Source: Arabidopsis thaliana
Lineage: Eukaryota > Streptophyta > Magnoliopsida > Brassicales > Brassicaceae
NCBI RefSeq assembly: GCF_000001735.4
Contig: NC_003074.8
Location: forward strand, 15,073,261 to 15,137,260
Reading direction: 5' to 3'
DNA length: 64,000 nucleotides
Part shown: positions 11,866 to 22,052 of the stretch, in pieces
How positions within the stretch are numbered: the first letter of the stretch is position 1
How the letters are laid out: every line of letters begins with the position of its first letter
Made by a program: the position numbers and the translations under genes
The notes under the pieces: model-generated
Databases searched by the model: none
What the model was told of the DNA's origin: nothing
What the model saw: only the letters and a program-made list of their open reading frames with translations

Positions 11866-12954
11866 AGTTTTTCCAGATCACAGAATTAGGTTTTGGGCGT
11901 CTTGAAAACTTTTAGCATCTTTTGATCGTCTAGGAGAGCTTTTATGCATTAGTTAGTAAAAACCAATCACCTTGCGTTTTTATTTTGGAGGCGATTCAGT
12001 TTTATTTAAATTATGTTTTGAGGTGGACCTCTCTTTTTTAAGGCAAACCTTATCTTTTAAATTACCAGGTGAACTTCTTCTCTGTTTATTTGTGAAGTTA
12101 TCTTGTCATTTTATTTGCGAGGTGGACCTTGGCTTACTTTATTTCAAGGTTAGCCTAATATTTTCATATATTCACCAGGAGGACCATGTCATGTCATGTC
12201 TTATAATCAAAGTGGAACAAAGTTCGAGTATTAAAGACACCATTATGTACTAACTCTTTTCCTATAGAAGGCTTAACTATCATATTTTTATGGGTATGAG
12301 ACTTAATTATCATATTTTAGGTTATTCTCAAATTTAAAAGAAAAAATAATCTTGTTAGATGTGTCTCCCATCTATCCGCTTTGTTAGTAGAATGATCCAT
12401 GTATTTCCTATGTTCATTGCCACCTCTACATTGATTCCTTTTTCATACCATTATTTTGATCATCATTTTCTTTTTGATAAACTTGATTGGTAAAATGCGA
12501 TTATCTTAACCCATAAATTAGTTAATGCTCGATCAATGTCTTAAACTTCTTTATTTTCTTCTCAGGAAACTTCTTCTTAAGGCTCATGCATTATCTTTGA
12601 GGTTCTTATCCTCCAGCTCTTTCTTCATTTTGTGATTGTTTGGTGGAATCAATGACATACAGTCATCCCTTATTTTCTCGTCATCCATGACTAATAATCA
12701 TTTACGCCGGCATTCATTACAAGACCCAAGACCAACACCAACTTACAACAATATATAATGCTAATACATTCATTTGTTGTGTAGAGCTCCTTTTTCTCTT
12801 TAGGTATAATTAAAATACACCCTTTTCATTATATTAAATTAACTAAATCTCAAAAAGAGCAAATCGTAACACAGCCACACAAAAAAAGAGAGAGAACAAA
12901 ACTGACGAAGTCATCGGAATTCGACGATATATTACATCCTAGTACACCTTCCTA
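11866..12954. other. Intergenic DNA with degenerate GAGGTGGACCT repeats
   Basis: Between about 12020 and 12190 the motif GAGGTGGACCTT and variants recur at 30-60 bp spacing. An open frame (11972-12253) across them has no recognisable domain. The rest is AT-rich with no gene seen. Confidence 0.4.
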
Positions 12955-13845
12955 CTCTAAGGGTCCGAATGGTAACACCGTATTTGACCATGTGGAAAAA
13001 ACGGTTTGGCGGTACGGTACGATCTAACTGCGGTATACACGGGAGAAATATATTTGCGGAACAGATGCGGTTTTTATAAAATAAGCGATACAAAACAATG
13101 TTTGACTGGTGAAAAAATAATGTATGGAATACATATAAAATTTAAAAAATATTTACTATTATTATAACAAATTACAAATATAATAATTCAAATTTTCATT
13201 AATATTTTGGGTGACCAAATAATGGATATTAATAAACTTAAACTATATTATTGAGTGCTAAAACATATAAATATACTCATATATATATATATATATATAT
13301 ATATTAAAGTATAAAATTTTAATAAAATATTAACACAAATTTTTAATGTTAACAGATTTTTTCATTTAACTAAATAAAGCAAAGAAAACAAAATTTGTTT
13401 TTGAAAAGAGAAATACCATATATTAGTTTTATTATATTATTATATACATGATTTTATTTATAAATAGTTGCACCAACCTAAAAAACAAAAAAAATATATA
13501 GGTGTACCAACATACAGATAAACTATTTAAACAATATATATATATATATATATAATTAGATTTTATTCCTAAAATATTAAGTAAGTATAATACTTTTGTT
13601 GTAAAAAAAAAAAGAGAGTATAAAGCGTTTTCTTTGGACCACACTTGTTTGCATATGGATAGAAAATTAAAAAGTGCATCACACTTGTTTGCATATGGAT
13701 AGAAATTTAAAAAGTGGATTTCATTTTTGTGAGGTATAGAAAACTGTGCGCGTAAATGGGAAACTGTGATTAGTGATTTGAAAGCGTTTTTAATAAAGTT
13801 CTGAAAACCGCACTTCTTTAATGTTGTCATTCACAGCCTTAGATT
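12955..13845. mobile_element. Possible MITE or non-autonomous hAT-like element
   Basis: The left end CTAAGGGTCCGAATGGTAAC and the inverted right end (minus strand) CTAAGGCTGTGAATGACAAC are similar. The interior is very AT-rich and non-coding. No convincing 8-bp target duplication flanks these ends, so the boundaries are tentative. Confidence 0.35.
13641..13720 (+). repeat. Tandem duplication of a 40-bp unit
   Basis: Two near-identical 40-bp units start at 13641 and 13681, each beginning ACACTTGTTTGCATATGGAT. Confidence 0.8.
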
Positions 13846-14159
13846 TACAAGTATTTGATGAGTGGTTTGAATAAATGATAGAGAATTTTAATTCTGATTT
13901 CATGATACTCGAGTCTCTGATTGGATAGCCCATAGCAAGCTTGTGAAATTTAATGGTTTCATTCTCTCTTTTTTCTCCCCTTATATATATATTTTGTTTG
14001 GACCGCAAAATACTCCATAAAAGATGGGCTTTAAGAGCCAACCACCCCGGAACCTGGAAGTTTACATTGGAAAAATTAACATCTCGAGAGCGAGCCCCTT
14101 TTGCAAGAGTGTCAGCTCAAATATTTAACTTCCTAGGTATATGTGATATCGCAAAACAT

Positions 14160-15316
14160 CAAAATCTATTATGAAAAAGATTAAAAGAATCTATGTCTGT
14201 TGCAAATACTGGCCATAGATCTTCTTCTTCGACAATTTTTAAAAGTTCGGTGCAATCTGTCGCAAAATAACTGGAATCAAAGCCATTATGAATCGCATAA
14301 TCCATTGCACATAATAGGGACTCCAATTCTGCATGAACAGGAGATAACACTCTGGACTTACCTCTTGATCCTAGTAATCGGCTATTTGATTAAGAATAAA
14401 GCCAACCCCGTAAGTGTTACTGTATGCTACCCACAAGGCATCGAATTGGCACAAGAATTGTCCCTCCCTTATTGGGGGGTGGGGGTGGTGGGGGGGGGGG
14501 GGGGAACTTGAGTCTCCAAGGCCAACACTTCATCATTTTCCACTATTTGTTCAAGGATTTGCACCATCTTCCAATTAATAGTTCCGCGGTTGCAAGCTGC
14601 AAGGTATATGGAGGAAGGATATCTTTGTTATTAAAGACTTTATCATTTTTGGCTTTCCAAATATAGTAGAAAATCAATGGAAATGTTTCCGAAGTGTCCG
14701 TAGTCACTCCTGTCTATTTTGCTGTCCAAAGAAGGAAATCAAAGTTGGCGAACAGAGATCTACTCGGGAAAAAACCCGGATTAATTGGTTGGCATATTTG
14801 AGAGTGCCTAGACCTGCATTGCAGGTGGGCATTCAAATAGAAGGTGATTTAACGATTCTTCCTCTTCACCACATGTCATGCAAGTTCGATATGAACCACA
14901 TTGGCGGTCTACAAGTCTACTAGAAGACTCTAGGCAGGCCACTAGGGCTTGCCACAAGAAGTGTTTAATCTTCCTAGCCGTTTTCAACTTCCAAACTTTT
15001 TTTTTCAGGCTCGTCGTACTTGGCACTGAGACTTCATACTCTTTCGTGATGCTTTTCTTGCTATGATATAACCTGATCTCATCGTATAGTGCCCTGATTT
15101 AGTGTAGGTCGAGTAATAATCATCGACTTGAAAGCTTCTACTCGGTTTTAGACCTAGGATAAGGGGAATATCGCTCGGTGCTGTAAGTTCTTGAATCAGG
15201 TTCACTTTCCACTCTTTTGTATCAAAATCTATCAGATGATTGACATATAGATGAGGGGAACAAACCATCGTTATCTTTCGCGGGACGGGACGGGATGGTT
15301 GAGATCCAATTATCAC
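14160..15316 (-). pseudogene. LINE (L1-type) remnant: zinc-binding and RNase H domains
   Basis: Going down the minus strand: a C-terminal RT-linked segment (15005-15316), then the reverse-transcriptase zinc-binding domain (14808-15026; KIKHFLWQALVACL and the knuckle CMTCGEEEESLNHLLFEC). The usual spacer with WKAKNDKVFNNKDILP follows at about 14610-14665. Last is part of an RNase H domain (14159-14350; AELESLLCAMDYAIHNGF). Frameshifts and stops separate the pieces, and the RT and endonuclease are absent. This is a 5'-truncated, decayed non-LTR retrotransposon. Confidence 0.8.
14474..14504 (+). repeat. Poly-G tract
   Basis: A run of G broken by three T sits inside the LINE remnant. It is prone to sequencing-length error. 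Confidence 0.75.
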
Positions 15317-15485
15317 TCCATACTTTAGTGCTAAAACCAGATTTGATATTCTTATATTCTTTGTAATATAATGTTAAGACTACGTAAATCCAGAAAAAGA
15401 AAATGTTGATTTTACATATGTAAATTCATGACATGAGTGTGCATGGCCTGCATATTCGATTCTTCAATCTATACTATTATTTGAG

Positions 15486-15596
15486 ACGTACGTTAAGTGA
15501 TTCTCAGTTAAAAAAATTTTTACCTTAAAATCATATGTTTAAAATGTTAATGTCATAGAAAAAATTACCTTTAACTGAGAATCACTTAACTTACGT
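15486..15596. repeat. Inverted repeat (possible small MITE or hairpin) inside the Helitron
   Basis: GTTAAGTGATTCTCAGTTAA (from 15492) and its exact complement ending at 15590 form a 21-bp perfect stem around a loop of about 57 nt. Allowing one mismatch the arms extend to about 27 bp (ACGTAC against ACGTAA on the outside). Confidence 0.85.
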
Positions 15597-16100
15597 TATA
15601 ATCTTGGCCATTCGATTGAATTGTTTGTGTCCGTTCGATTTCTCGCCTTCACTTAAAAAACACGCGGATCCTTTTGACCCGGGTTTACAATTTTTGGGTC
15701 ATACGTTATAATCTTGGCCATTCGATTGAAGTGTTTGTGTCCGTTCGATCTCTCGCCTTCACTTAAAAAATACGCGGATCATTTTGACCCGGGTTTACAA
15801 CTTTTGGGTTATACGTTATAATCTTGGCCATTCAATTGAATTGTTTTTATCCGTTCGATTTCGCTTAAAAAAACACGCGGATCATTTTACCCGGTTTGAA
15901 ACTAATGGGTACTCGCCTCTAATCTTGGCCATTGAATTGAATTGTTTGTATCCGTTCGATTTCGTATTTCCCAAAAAAAAACACGCGCTTCTTTTTATCC
16001 TGTTTAAAAAAAATGAGATTCTCCTTTTAATCCTGGCCGTTGAATAGATTTATTTCAAGCTGTCCGATTTTGTAGTTTCATGCATAAATTCATCCGACTA
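15590..16100 (+). repeat. Tandem repeat, five units of about 110 bp
   Basis: The phrase ATCTTGGCCATTCGATTGAA begins units at 15601, 15711, 15821, about 15922 and about 16030. The first three spacings are exact (110 bp) and the later units are more degenerate. Each unit also contains CGTTCGATTTC and ACGCGGATC. Confidence 0.9.
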
Positions 16101-16177
16101 TATTTCAAGAAACTAATCGTATTAATTTCATTCAATATCTTGCGTATCTTCGTTAACAATTAAGTATATATCACTTC

Positions 16178-16385
16178 TCCATAATTATCCATGAAACAAT
16201 ATTTCGTTTGGATCTTCTTTTGGAATTATCTTACATTTTTTCCATAATTATAACACATATAATATTTCGTTTGGATCTTATTTTGGAATTATCTTATATT
16301 TTCTCCATAATTATAGCACATCTAATATTTCTTTGCCATTTTCTTTTGGAATTATTTTACATTTCTCCATAATTCTATATATGAA
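16178..16385 (+). repeat. Tandem repeat, four units of 63 bp
   Basis: TCCATAATTAT starts units at 16178, 16241, 16304 and 16366. Each is followed by ATATTTCGTTTGGATCTT and TTTTGGAATTATCTTA variants. Confidence 0.9.
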
Positions 16386-16550
16386 ACGTGATATCTTACA
16401 TTTTTTATAAGTATATCCGATATTCATACCTACTTTTACGGAAAATGATAAATATTTTCTTATAATTTTTCGGATTTTTGATATGGAATAACCTTGAATT
16501 CCAAGGATAATAGTTTTTGCGCATATTGTTTTGACCTAACCACTCATTCT

Positions 16551-16558
16551 TATAAATA
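16551..16558 (+). promoter_or_regulatory. TATA box of the RPA-like gene
   Basis: TATAAATA lies 80 bp upstream of the ATG at 16631. A start near 16583 would give a leader of about 48 nt. Confidence 0.6.
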
Positions 16559-16630
16559 TCGGACGCCTCATTTCAATCTACTCACTCAGTTTACACTCAC
16601 ATAGTTTCATTTCCAAATTCATTTTTAAAA

Positions 16631-17910
16631 ATGATGCTCGCCAATCCTCTTCCATTCACTCCCTTGAAATCACTAAAACCTTACAAGAACGCTTGGCGTA
16701 TTCAGGTTAAATTGCTTCATGTTTGGAGGCAATATTCTGTAAAGGCTGGTGAATCCATCGAAATGATTTTGGTTGATGAAGCTGTACGTATTATAGTTTC
16801 AACTTTATATTTTCGTAAACCTTATAGTGTGTTCAAGCATCATTTTCCTTTACTAATTATTATTTAAAATTATTTTTGTCATATAGGGTGATAAGATGTA
16901 TGCTGCTGTGAGAAGAGAGCAGATCAAGAAGTTTGAAAGGTGCTTAACCGAGGGTGTTTGGAAGATCATTACGACAATCACTCTAAATCCTACAAGTGGC
17001 AAGTATCGTATTTCTGACTTGAAATACAAGATTGGTTTTGTTTTCAAAACCACGGTCTCTCCATGTGATTCTGTTTCTGATGCTTTGTTCCTCTCACTTG
17101 CTAAGTTTGATGTGATCCTCTCTGGATCCGCTAACTCAAATATCTTGCACGGTTAGATTCAAGTTTTCATTTTATTTTTGAACATACATGCATTATCTCT
17201 TATGTAGTCATTATATTCATAGATTTATTCTATTTGTCTATACAGATGTAATGGGTCAGGTTGTCGATCGGTCTGAAATCCAAGATCTTAACGCTAACAA
17301 CAAGCCCACCAAAAAAATCGATTTCCATTTGAAAGATCAGCAGTACAAACAATCTATATTCATATTAATTCTTATTTAAAGTTTGTTGTTTTTTTACTTT
17401 TTATTAATAAATTTATTCTTTTCATATTTAGTGACACTCGCTTGGCATGTACACTTTGGGGGAAGTATGCTGAGATTGTTGACCAAGCTTGCCAAGAGTC
17501 AACCGATGGTATTGTTGTTTGTTTAATCCGATTTGCGAAGATTAATCTCTACAACGGTAATTATATTGTTATGTGTTACTACATATCTATACTATTTTAA
17601 AAAACACGACCTTATATTTTTAAAACAGATAGTAGGAGTGTTTCCAATTCTTTTGATGTTTCACAAGTCTTCGTGGATCCCACGTTGGCTGAGTTGGCTC
17701 TTTTTAAGCAAAGGTAATTGTATTTATTTGTCACTAAATATATTTGTTTCTACATAATATTAAGCAAAGTATTTTTTCTTGATATATAACATACCAACTG
17801 ATGGGTTAACTTTGGGAAGTTCTAGATCTTTTCATAAGAGGCTCTATGCACCAAGAACTGGGGATGACGATGGTGATTATCCAAGGCAAACAATCTCAGC
17901 ATATAAATAA
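16631..17910 (+). CDS. RPA70-like OB-fold protein (DUF223 type), six exons, Helitron cargo
   Basis: Exons: 16631-16783, 16887-17151, 17246-17342, 17432-17556, 17629-17713 and 17790-17910. All join in phase to 281 residues ending at TAA 17908-17910. The start (PLPFTPLKSLKPYKNAWRIQ) and following segments (TSGKYRISDLKYKIGFVFKT, DTRLACTLWGKYAEIVDQ) match the repeated OB-fold/DUF223 proteins related to replication protein A large subunit, which bind single-stranded DNA. It is shorter than full RPA70 and lacks the C-terminal zinc-ribbon domain. Introns 1-5 have GT donors and introns 1-4 have AG acceptors. The in-frame acceptor of the last intron reads AA where AG is expected, so correct splicing may fail. 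RPA-like genes are known passengers of plant Helitrons. Whether this one is expressed is unknown. Confidence 0.75.
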
Positions 17911-18229
17911 AGACATTTTCTAATTATTATTTGTCAAAATTTATAATTCATTTACATGTTAATGACATACACGAAAACTACATATACAAAATATACAATT
18001 ACGTACCCAAACGTACATACCAACTATAGACATATATTTTTCATGCTACAAACCGAGGAAACTACATATAGTAAACAAAATATAGTTTGACCAGACTAAA
18101 TATATTTAGTTGGTACTAATAATACATGATAAACAAATACATGTTTAAAGATAATAAAAATAAAATAGAGTTTTTGTGGAACACACAGAACTGAGATTTG
18201 ATTATTGATTAAACCAAAAATACCGTGCG

Positions 18230-18249
18230 TAACATGGATAGTGATCTAG
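18230..18249 (+). other. Helitron 3' terminus with degenerate hairpin and CTAG
   Basis: CCGTGCGTAACATGGATAG precedes CTAG (18246-18249) and the target T at 18250. The stem pairs imperfectly, consistent with age. Confidence 0.6.
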
Positions 18250-18449
18250 TTGAAAACTATAATCAAAAACAAAAAAAAAAAACATGAAAGGGAATTTGTT
18301 CTTCTTTATTCAACAATGATCATAGTTATATCACTAAAATATATATACACATTACAACTTTAATTCAACAAAAATAGTCTTTAAACCAAAAAGGTTCAAT
18401 GAATAATCATATGCTTAAATTAGAAAATTATACTTGTCCCCAACATGTC

Positions 18450-19025
18450 TCAACCATAACACTCCTTACGTTGCACACTAACCCAACCACCGTTACGTAC
18501 ACGGTTAGCATCCCACAACCTCACAACATTTCCGTTAATCACCGTTAAATCCACGTAACGGTACCAACCTTCATCTCCATTTCTCATCTTCACCACTCTC
18601 TCCCATCTCTCCCACCATTCTCCACTCTCACCTCCTCCATACTTAACGGCCGTTGTCTCTCCGTCATCTTCTTCTCTCTCTCCGTCAATCTCTTCTTCGT
18701 AGTACACGGTTAGCTTCCCCTTCGTTACTCCGTCCTTACACAACAACAAACTCCAATCCTCAGTCTCCGTTACCTTGACTCTAGGAGGTTTCGTCTCCAT
18801 AAGGAGAGCAGCCTTTGTCGCTTGTGGTTTTGGTGGCTCAAGAAAAGATTCATCTATTAAGCCATTGTCTCTACCACCTCCGCTGGTGGTGGTAGTGGTA
18901 GTGGCTCGGATCCGCCAGAAACTAACGGCGGCCGTCACGACGGCGATCCATGTCCAAAGATTGTTAAAGACGAAGTTAACGTAGTCGAAAGCCAAAACCT
19001 CTAACGGAGAATCCAAAGTCGCCAT
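18450..19025 (-). CDS. Single-exon putative membrane protein, unknown function
   Basis: The frame of 191 codons is intact. An N-terminal membrane segment at about residues 15-37 contains NNLWTWIAVVTAAVSFW. A Thr/Gly-rich linker, a conserved-looking block VTETEDWSLLLCKDGVTKGK (about 84-103) and an acidic stretch (EEEIDGEREEDDGE) follow. The C-terminal half is rich in Trp and Tyr (GEWWERWERVVKMRNGDEGW). Base composition is clearly richer in G+C than the flanks, as expected of a real gene. A TATA box lies about 50 bp upstream. It resembles small plant-specific transmembrane proteins without known function. I do not recognise a named gene. Confidence 0.82.
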   Translation of the reverse strand: MATLDSPLEVLAFDYVNFVFNNLWTWIAVVTAAVSFWRIRATTTTTTSGGGRDNGLIDESFLEPPKPQATKAALLMETKPPRVKVTETEDWSLLLCKDGVTKGKLTVYYEEEIDGEREEDDGETTAVKYGGGESGEWWERWERVVKMRNGDEGWYRYVDLTVINGNVVRLWDANRVRNGGWVSVQRKECYG

Positions 19026-19074
19026 TTCTGAAATGTTTTTATTATATCCTAACGAAGAAGATTGAATCAGTGGT

Positions 19075-19083
19075 TATATAAAG
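19075..19083 (-). promoter_or_regulatory. TATA box of the membrane-protein gene
   Basis: On the minus strand this reads CTTTATATA, about 50 bp upstream of the ATG at 19025. The leader would be roughly 20 nt. Confidence 0.6.
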
Positions 19084-19299
19084 GGAGAAAGAAAGAGAGG
19101 ATTAGTATGGGGAGAGATTGAATCTTAGCCGTTGGATGGATCTGAAGAGAGATAGATGGTGAGCCATTGGATCTTGACAAGTTGAACGGTGGATCTTTCA
19201 TAGATGCTGAGGATCAAGACCGAAGATGCTTGTAGTGAAGAAAGATGCCCTAATAATGCCCAAAATCTGATTCTTAATTGTATTTTTTTAGTTTTCTGA

Positions 19300-19397
19300 C
19301 ACGTGTTTGGTGAGAAACTGAACTCCTGACACTGTCGTATATTCCTTCATGTTTTGCCGGCTGGTTTTTGCCAAGTGTTTATGAAATAAGACACGTG
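19300..19397. promoter_or_regulatory. Two G-box (CACGTG) motifs
   Basis: CACGTG occurs at 19300-19305 and 19392-19397, both as ACACGTG[T/G]. They lie about 275-370 bp upstream of the membrane-protein gene in the divergent intergenic region. G-boxes bind bHLH and bZIP factors (light, ABA). Regulation is inferred only. Confidence 0.45.
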
Positions 19398-20820
19398 GTT
19401 TAAGTTTATTGGTTGTGTCTGGATCTCACTGCATGCAATGCTTTAGTTTTTTCTACTTAATTATCTTAAACTTAGCATTCATTACCAATCTCAACTTCGC
19501 AAGAAACGACTATTATCTCCTTTTTTTTAAGGAATAGAAAAATTATCCTTTTTCTTATCGGAGTACAGTAATTCATTATTGTTTAAGTAATAAATGACGA
19601 CAAAAAAAAGAATCACCAAATTAAAAACTGATCGTCTGTAATTTGTACTCAAGAGAAAACAACGGAAATACAGTCTTGATATTATTATAATTTTTTGCCA
19701 AAAGTTTTTGTTTTTAAGTAGAGAATTATTTGTGTGGTTTTTGCTTGGACAATGAGTAGAAAAAGTTTGTGTGGACGGAAAATATAACAAAATCTCAGAA
19801 CGAAAGGAGTTGAGAAAAAAATGTAATTAAGATATAAGATTGTTCATTGGTAAGAATTATTTGATTGGTTATTATAATGAATGAAACAAAAAAAAAATGA
19901 AAGAAACAAATATATAATGGCTTATACGTGACACAAAAGGAGGTGAACACATCATTGGTGTTCTTCGGTAAGAATTATTTTATTTTGGAATATATAATGA
20001 AGTTCAAGGTAAGACATATCGTAAAGAAAATAGAGTATCTAAATATTAGTCGCAATGGTTGTTGAAATTAGCCAGGAAATTTTGATTTAGCAGCCGTCAT
20101 GTATACTCACTCACATTGCACTTCATGGTTGATAAGATATGTTCCGATGTTCGTATAGTATCTACTGATGACCTTTAGTCCTTTATCAGCGACATCGATC
20201 AAACATTGCACTATGCCACTATGAAATAAATTTTGTTCTCTTTTGCAAGATTATATATCTAGATGATACGAGAAAAATATGTGGTCTTTTTTGGACGTCA
20301 AACTATCACTTAATCTAATTAACCATGCAAAAAATAAAGAAGTCTCAAGATATGACCAATTTGGCATGATAGTGTTTAGAAAAGAGATGAAAAGACTCCA
20401 CATCTATAGACTTCGCTAAAAACATTTATTGTAATTAAGAGTTATGCATATTGGATTCGTATCCCTAAATTGAATGAATCCATATCGATGAGATTCATAA
20501 AAATTACTGATTGGAAACACATTTTTAGTGCACCTCACGTTGGATGCAATTTAATTATCCTTAATTCGGTGGGTTACTTTCTTCCAATTAATTGTTAACA
20601 AAAATTTATAGGGGATAATATATTAAGAGTAACAGGATCATTTGATTATTTTCTATAATCTAGAATTAGAAACAGTTACATGCGACAGTGACGGGAAGGC
20701 CAAGAAAAGTTTCTGTTATCCAAAGAAAATCAACGAAATTACGAATCCAAAATAAGAAAATTATTTTAAAATTAGAACTTTAATTTTGATTTTGTTTTGC
20801 TAGTTCTTGTTACTTGAATT
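19398..20820. other. Divergent intergenic region
   Basis: AT-rich spacer between the minus-strand membrane-protein gene and the plus-strand SAUR gene. No coding gene, repeat array or RNA gene was recognised. Confidence 0.5.
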
Positions 20821-20869
20821 TTCTCTCGTCATCATCAAAACCAAAAATCCTTTTGAAAAAAAAAAAAAT

Positions 20870-21383
20870 CTTCCGGAGCTTCTAACTTTTTTTCTGCATG
20901 GCGTTTCCTCTTCGTGTCTAAGAGCGCTTCATTTCTGTTTCCTTTTCTGGTATGTAATAGTCACAAATGGCGATTGATAATTATCATTAATTGATTTTGC
21001 ATTCTCTTGTTAACAATTTTTATTGACGGATTTGGATCTTGGTGTGACAATAAATGAAAATGGAGAAAAATGTACAAGAAAACATAGGGGAAATGTTTTG
21101 GTTCTTTGCATGAAATCTAAGGACAAATATTGTTTTGGCTTTGTTGTTTCTAAATGTGTGTCCTAGTTCATAAAATTTGTTGCAAAAATAGAAACATGTT
21201 CAATCAAGTTGTTTTGTCTAACTAATATCTAAAGCGCAAGCTGCAAAAACCCTAAAGTCTTGAGAACTTGACTTGGTTCAAAAGTTATTAACATATGTAT
21301 CTTGCTCTGATTTGATCAAGTGTTTCTGTTATTATATAACACAGCTTGCCTGGGTAGATATTTTATATCCTTAAAAGGAGAAA
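20870..21383 (+). other. SAUR 5' UTR with a leader intron
   Basis: A pyrimidine-rich leader ends near 20949 at donor G|GTATGT. Acceptor ACAG at 21341-21344 restores the leader, which continues through AAAAGGAGAAA to the ATG at 21384. The leader intron is about 395 bp. The transcription start is not defined by sequence alone. Confidence 0.5.
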
Positions 21384-22052
21384 ATGGATGAAAACAACGC
21401 GGCAAAGTTAACCGGGATCAAGCAGATTGTGAGACTAAAGGAGATTCTTCAAAAATGGCAAACTGTCACAATAGGTTCAAAGTCAGATGATGGAGAGTTG
21501 GGAGCTAGAAAACACACAGCTATCATTTCACCGGTTATCAACAAGAGGCTATTGGATTTGAAGACTTGTGACTCGGACGAGGAAACTACTTGCCAAAGCC
21601 CTGAGCCACCGCCTGATGTCCCTAAAGGATATTTGGCGGTTTATGTTGGACCCGAGCTCCGGAGATTTATCATACCCACAAACTTTCTTAGCCATTCTTT
21701 GTTCAAGGTCTTGCTTGAGAAGGCTGAGGAAGAGTATGGATTTGATCACAGCGGTGCGTTAACCATTCCTTGTGAAGTTGAGACTTTCAAGTACTTACTT
21801 AAGTGCATTGAGAACCATCCTAAAGATGACACCTCGGGTAATAACCTCTTCTTCTTTCGCATAGTAATATATAATTTGGATATGGATAAATCAACAATGT
21901 AAGATTACAATTAGATTCAAATGCATATTGTTATGAGTTATGATGATAAGAGTGAATCTTGAATACAATTTCTAATGGTTTTGGGGAGACTTGAGATCTT
22001 ATAGAATGTTTTTTTCTTTGCAGCTGAAGATCCAGTAGAAACGGAAGAGTAA
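21384..22052 (+). CDS. SAUR family auxin-responsive protein, two coding exons
   Basis: Exon 1 (21384-21837) and exon 2 (22024-22052) join in phase to 160 residues ending ..DDTSAEDPVETEE. The donor is G|GTAATA and the acceptor TTTGCAG. The N-terminal extension (MDENNAAKLTGIKQIVRLKE) precedes the SAUR core from about residue 75 (VPKGYLAVYVGPELRRFIIP, then FKVLLEKAEEEYGFDHSGAL and CEVETFKYLL). SAUR proteins inhibit PP2C.D phosphatases and promote acid growth by keeping plasma-membrane proton pumps active. The long N-terminus places it with the longer SAURs (SAUR33/37/38-like); I do not assign the exact member. Most SAURs lack introns, so a coding intron and a leader intron are unusual for the family. 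Confidence 0.87.

Larger units (their letters stand above)
15468..18249 (+). mobile_element. Non-autonomous Helitron carrying an RPA70-like gene
   Basis: The left end TCTATACTATTA is typical of Arabidopsis Helitron 5' termini and is preceded by A. The right end is CTAG at 18246-18249, followed by T. That gives the expected A^T insertion site with no target duplication. Upstream of CTAG, CCGTGCGTAACATGG can form an imperfect hairpin, as in Helitron 3' ends whose usual form is near CCGTGCGTAGCACGG. No Rep/helicase gene is present, so movement would need an autonomous partner. Cargo includes a 27-bp-arm inverted repeat, two tandem-repeat blocks and a spliced RPA-like gene. It lies between the LINE remnant and the 3' side of the membrane-protein gene (200 bp away). 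Confidence 0.72.

Noticed and set aside
17585..17610. A second Helitron 5' end (ATCTATACTATTTTAAAA) within intron 4 of the RPA-like gene
   Set aside because: No partner CTAG hairpin was found nearby and the gene reads through it; probably chance similarity.
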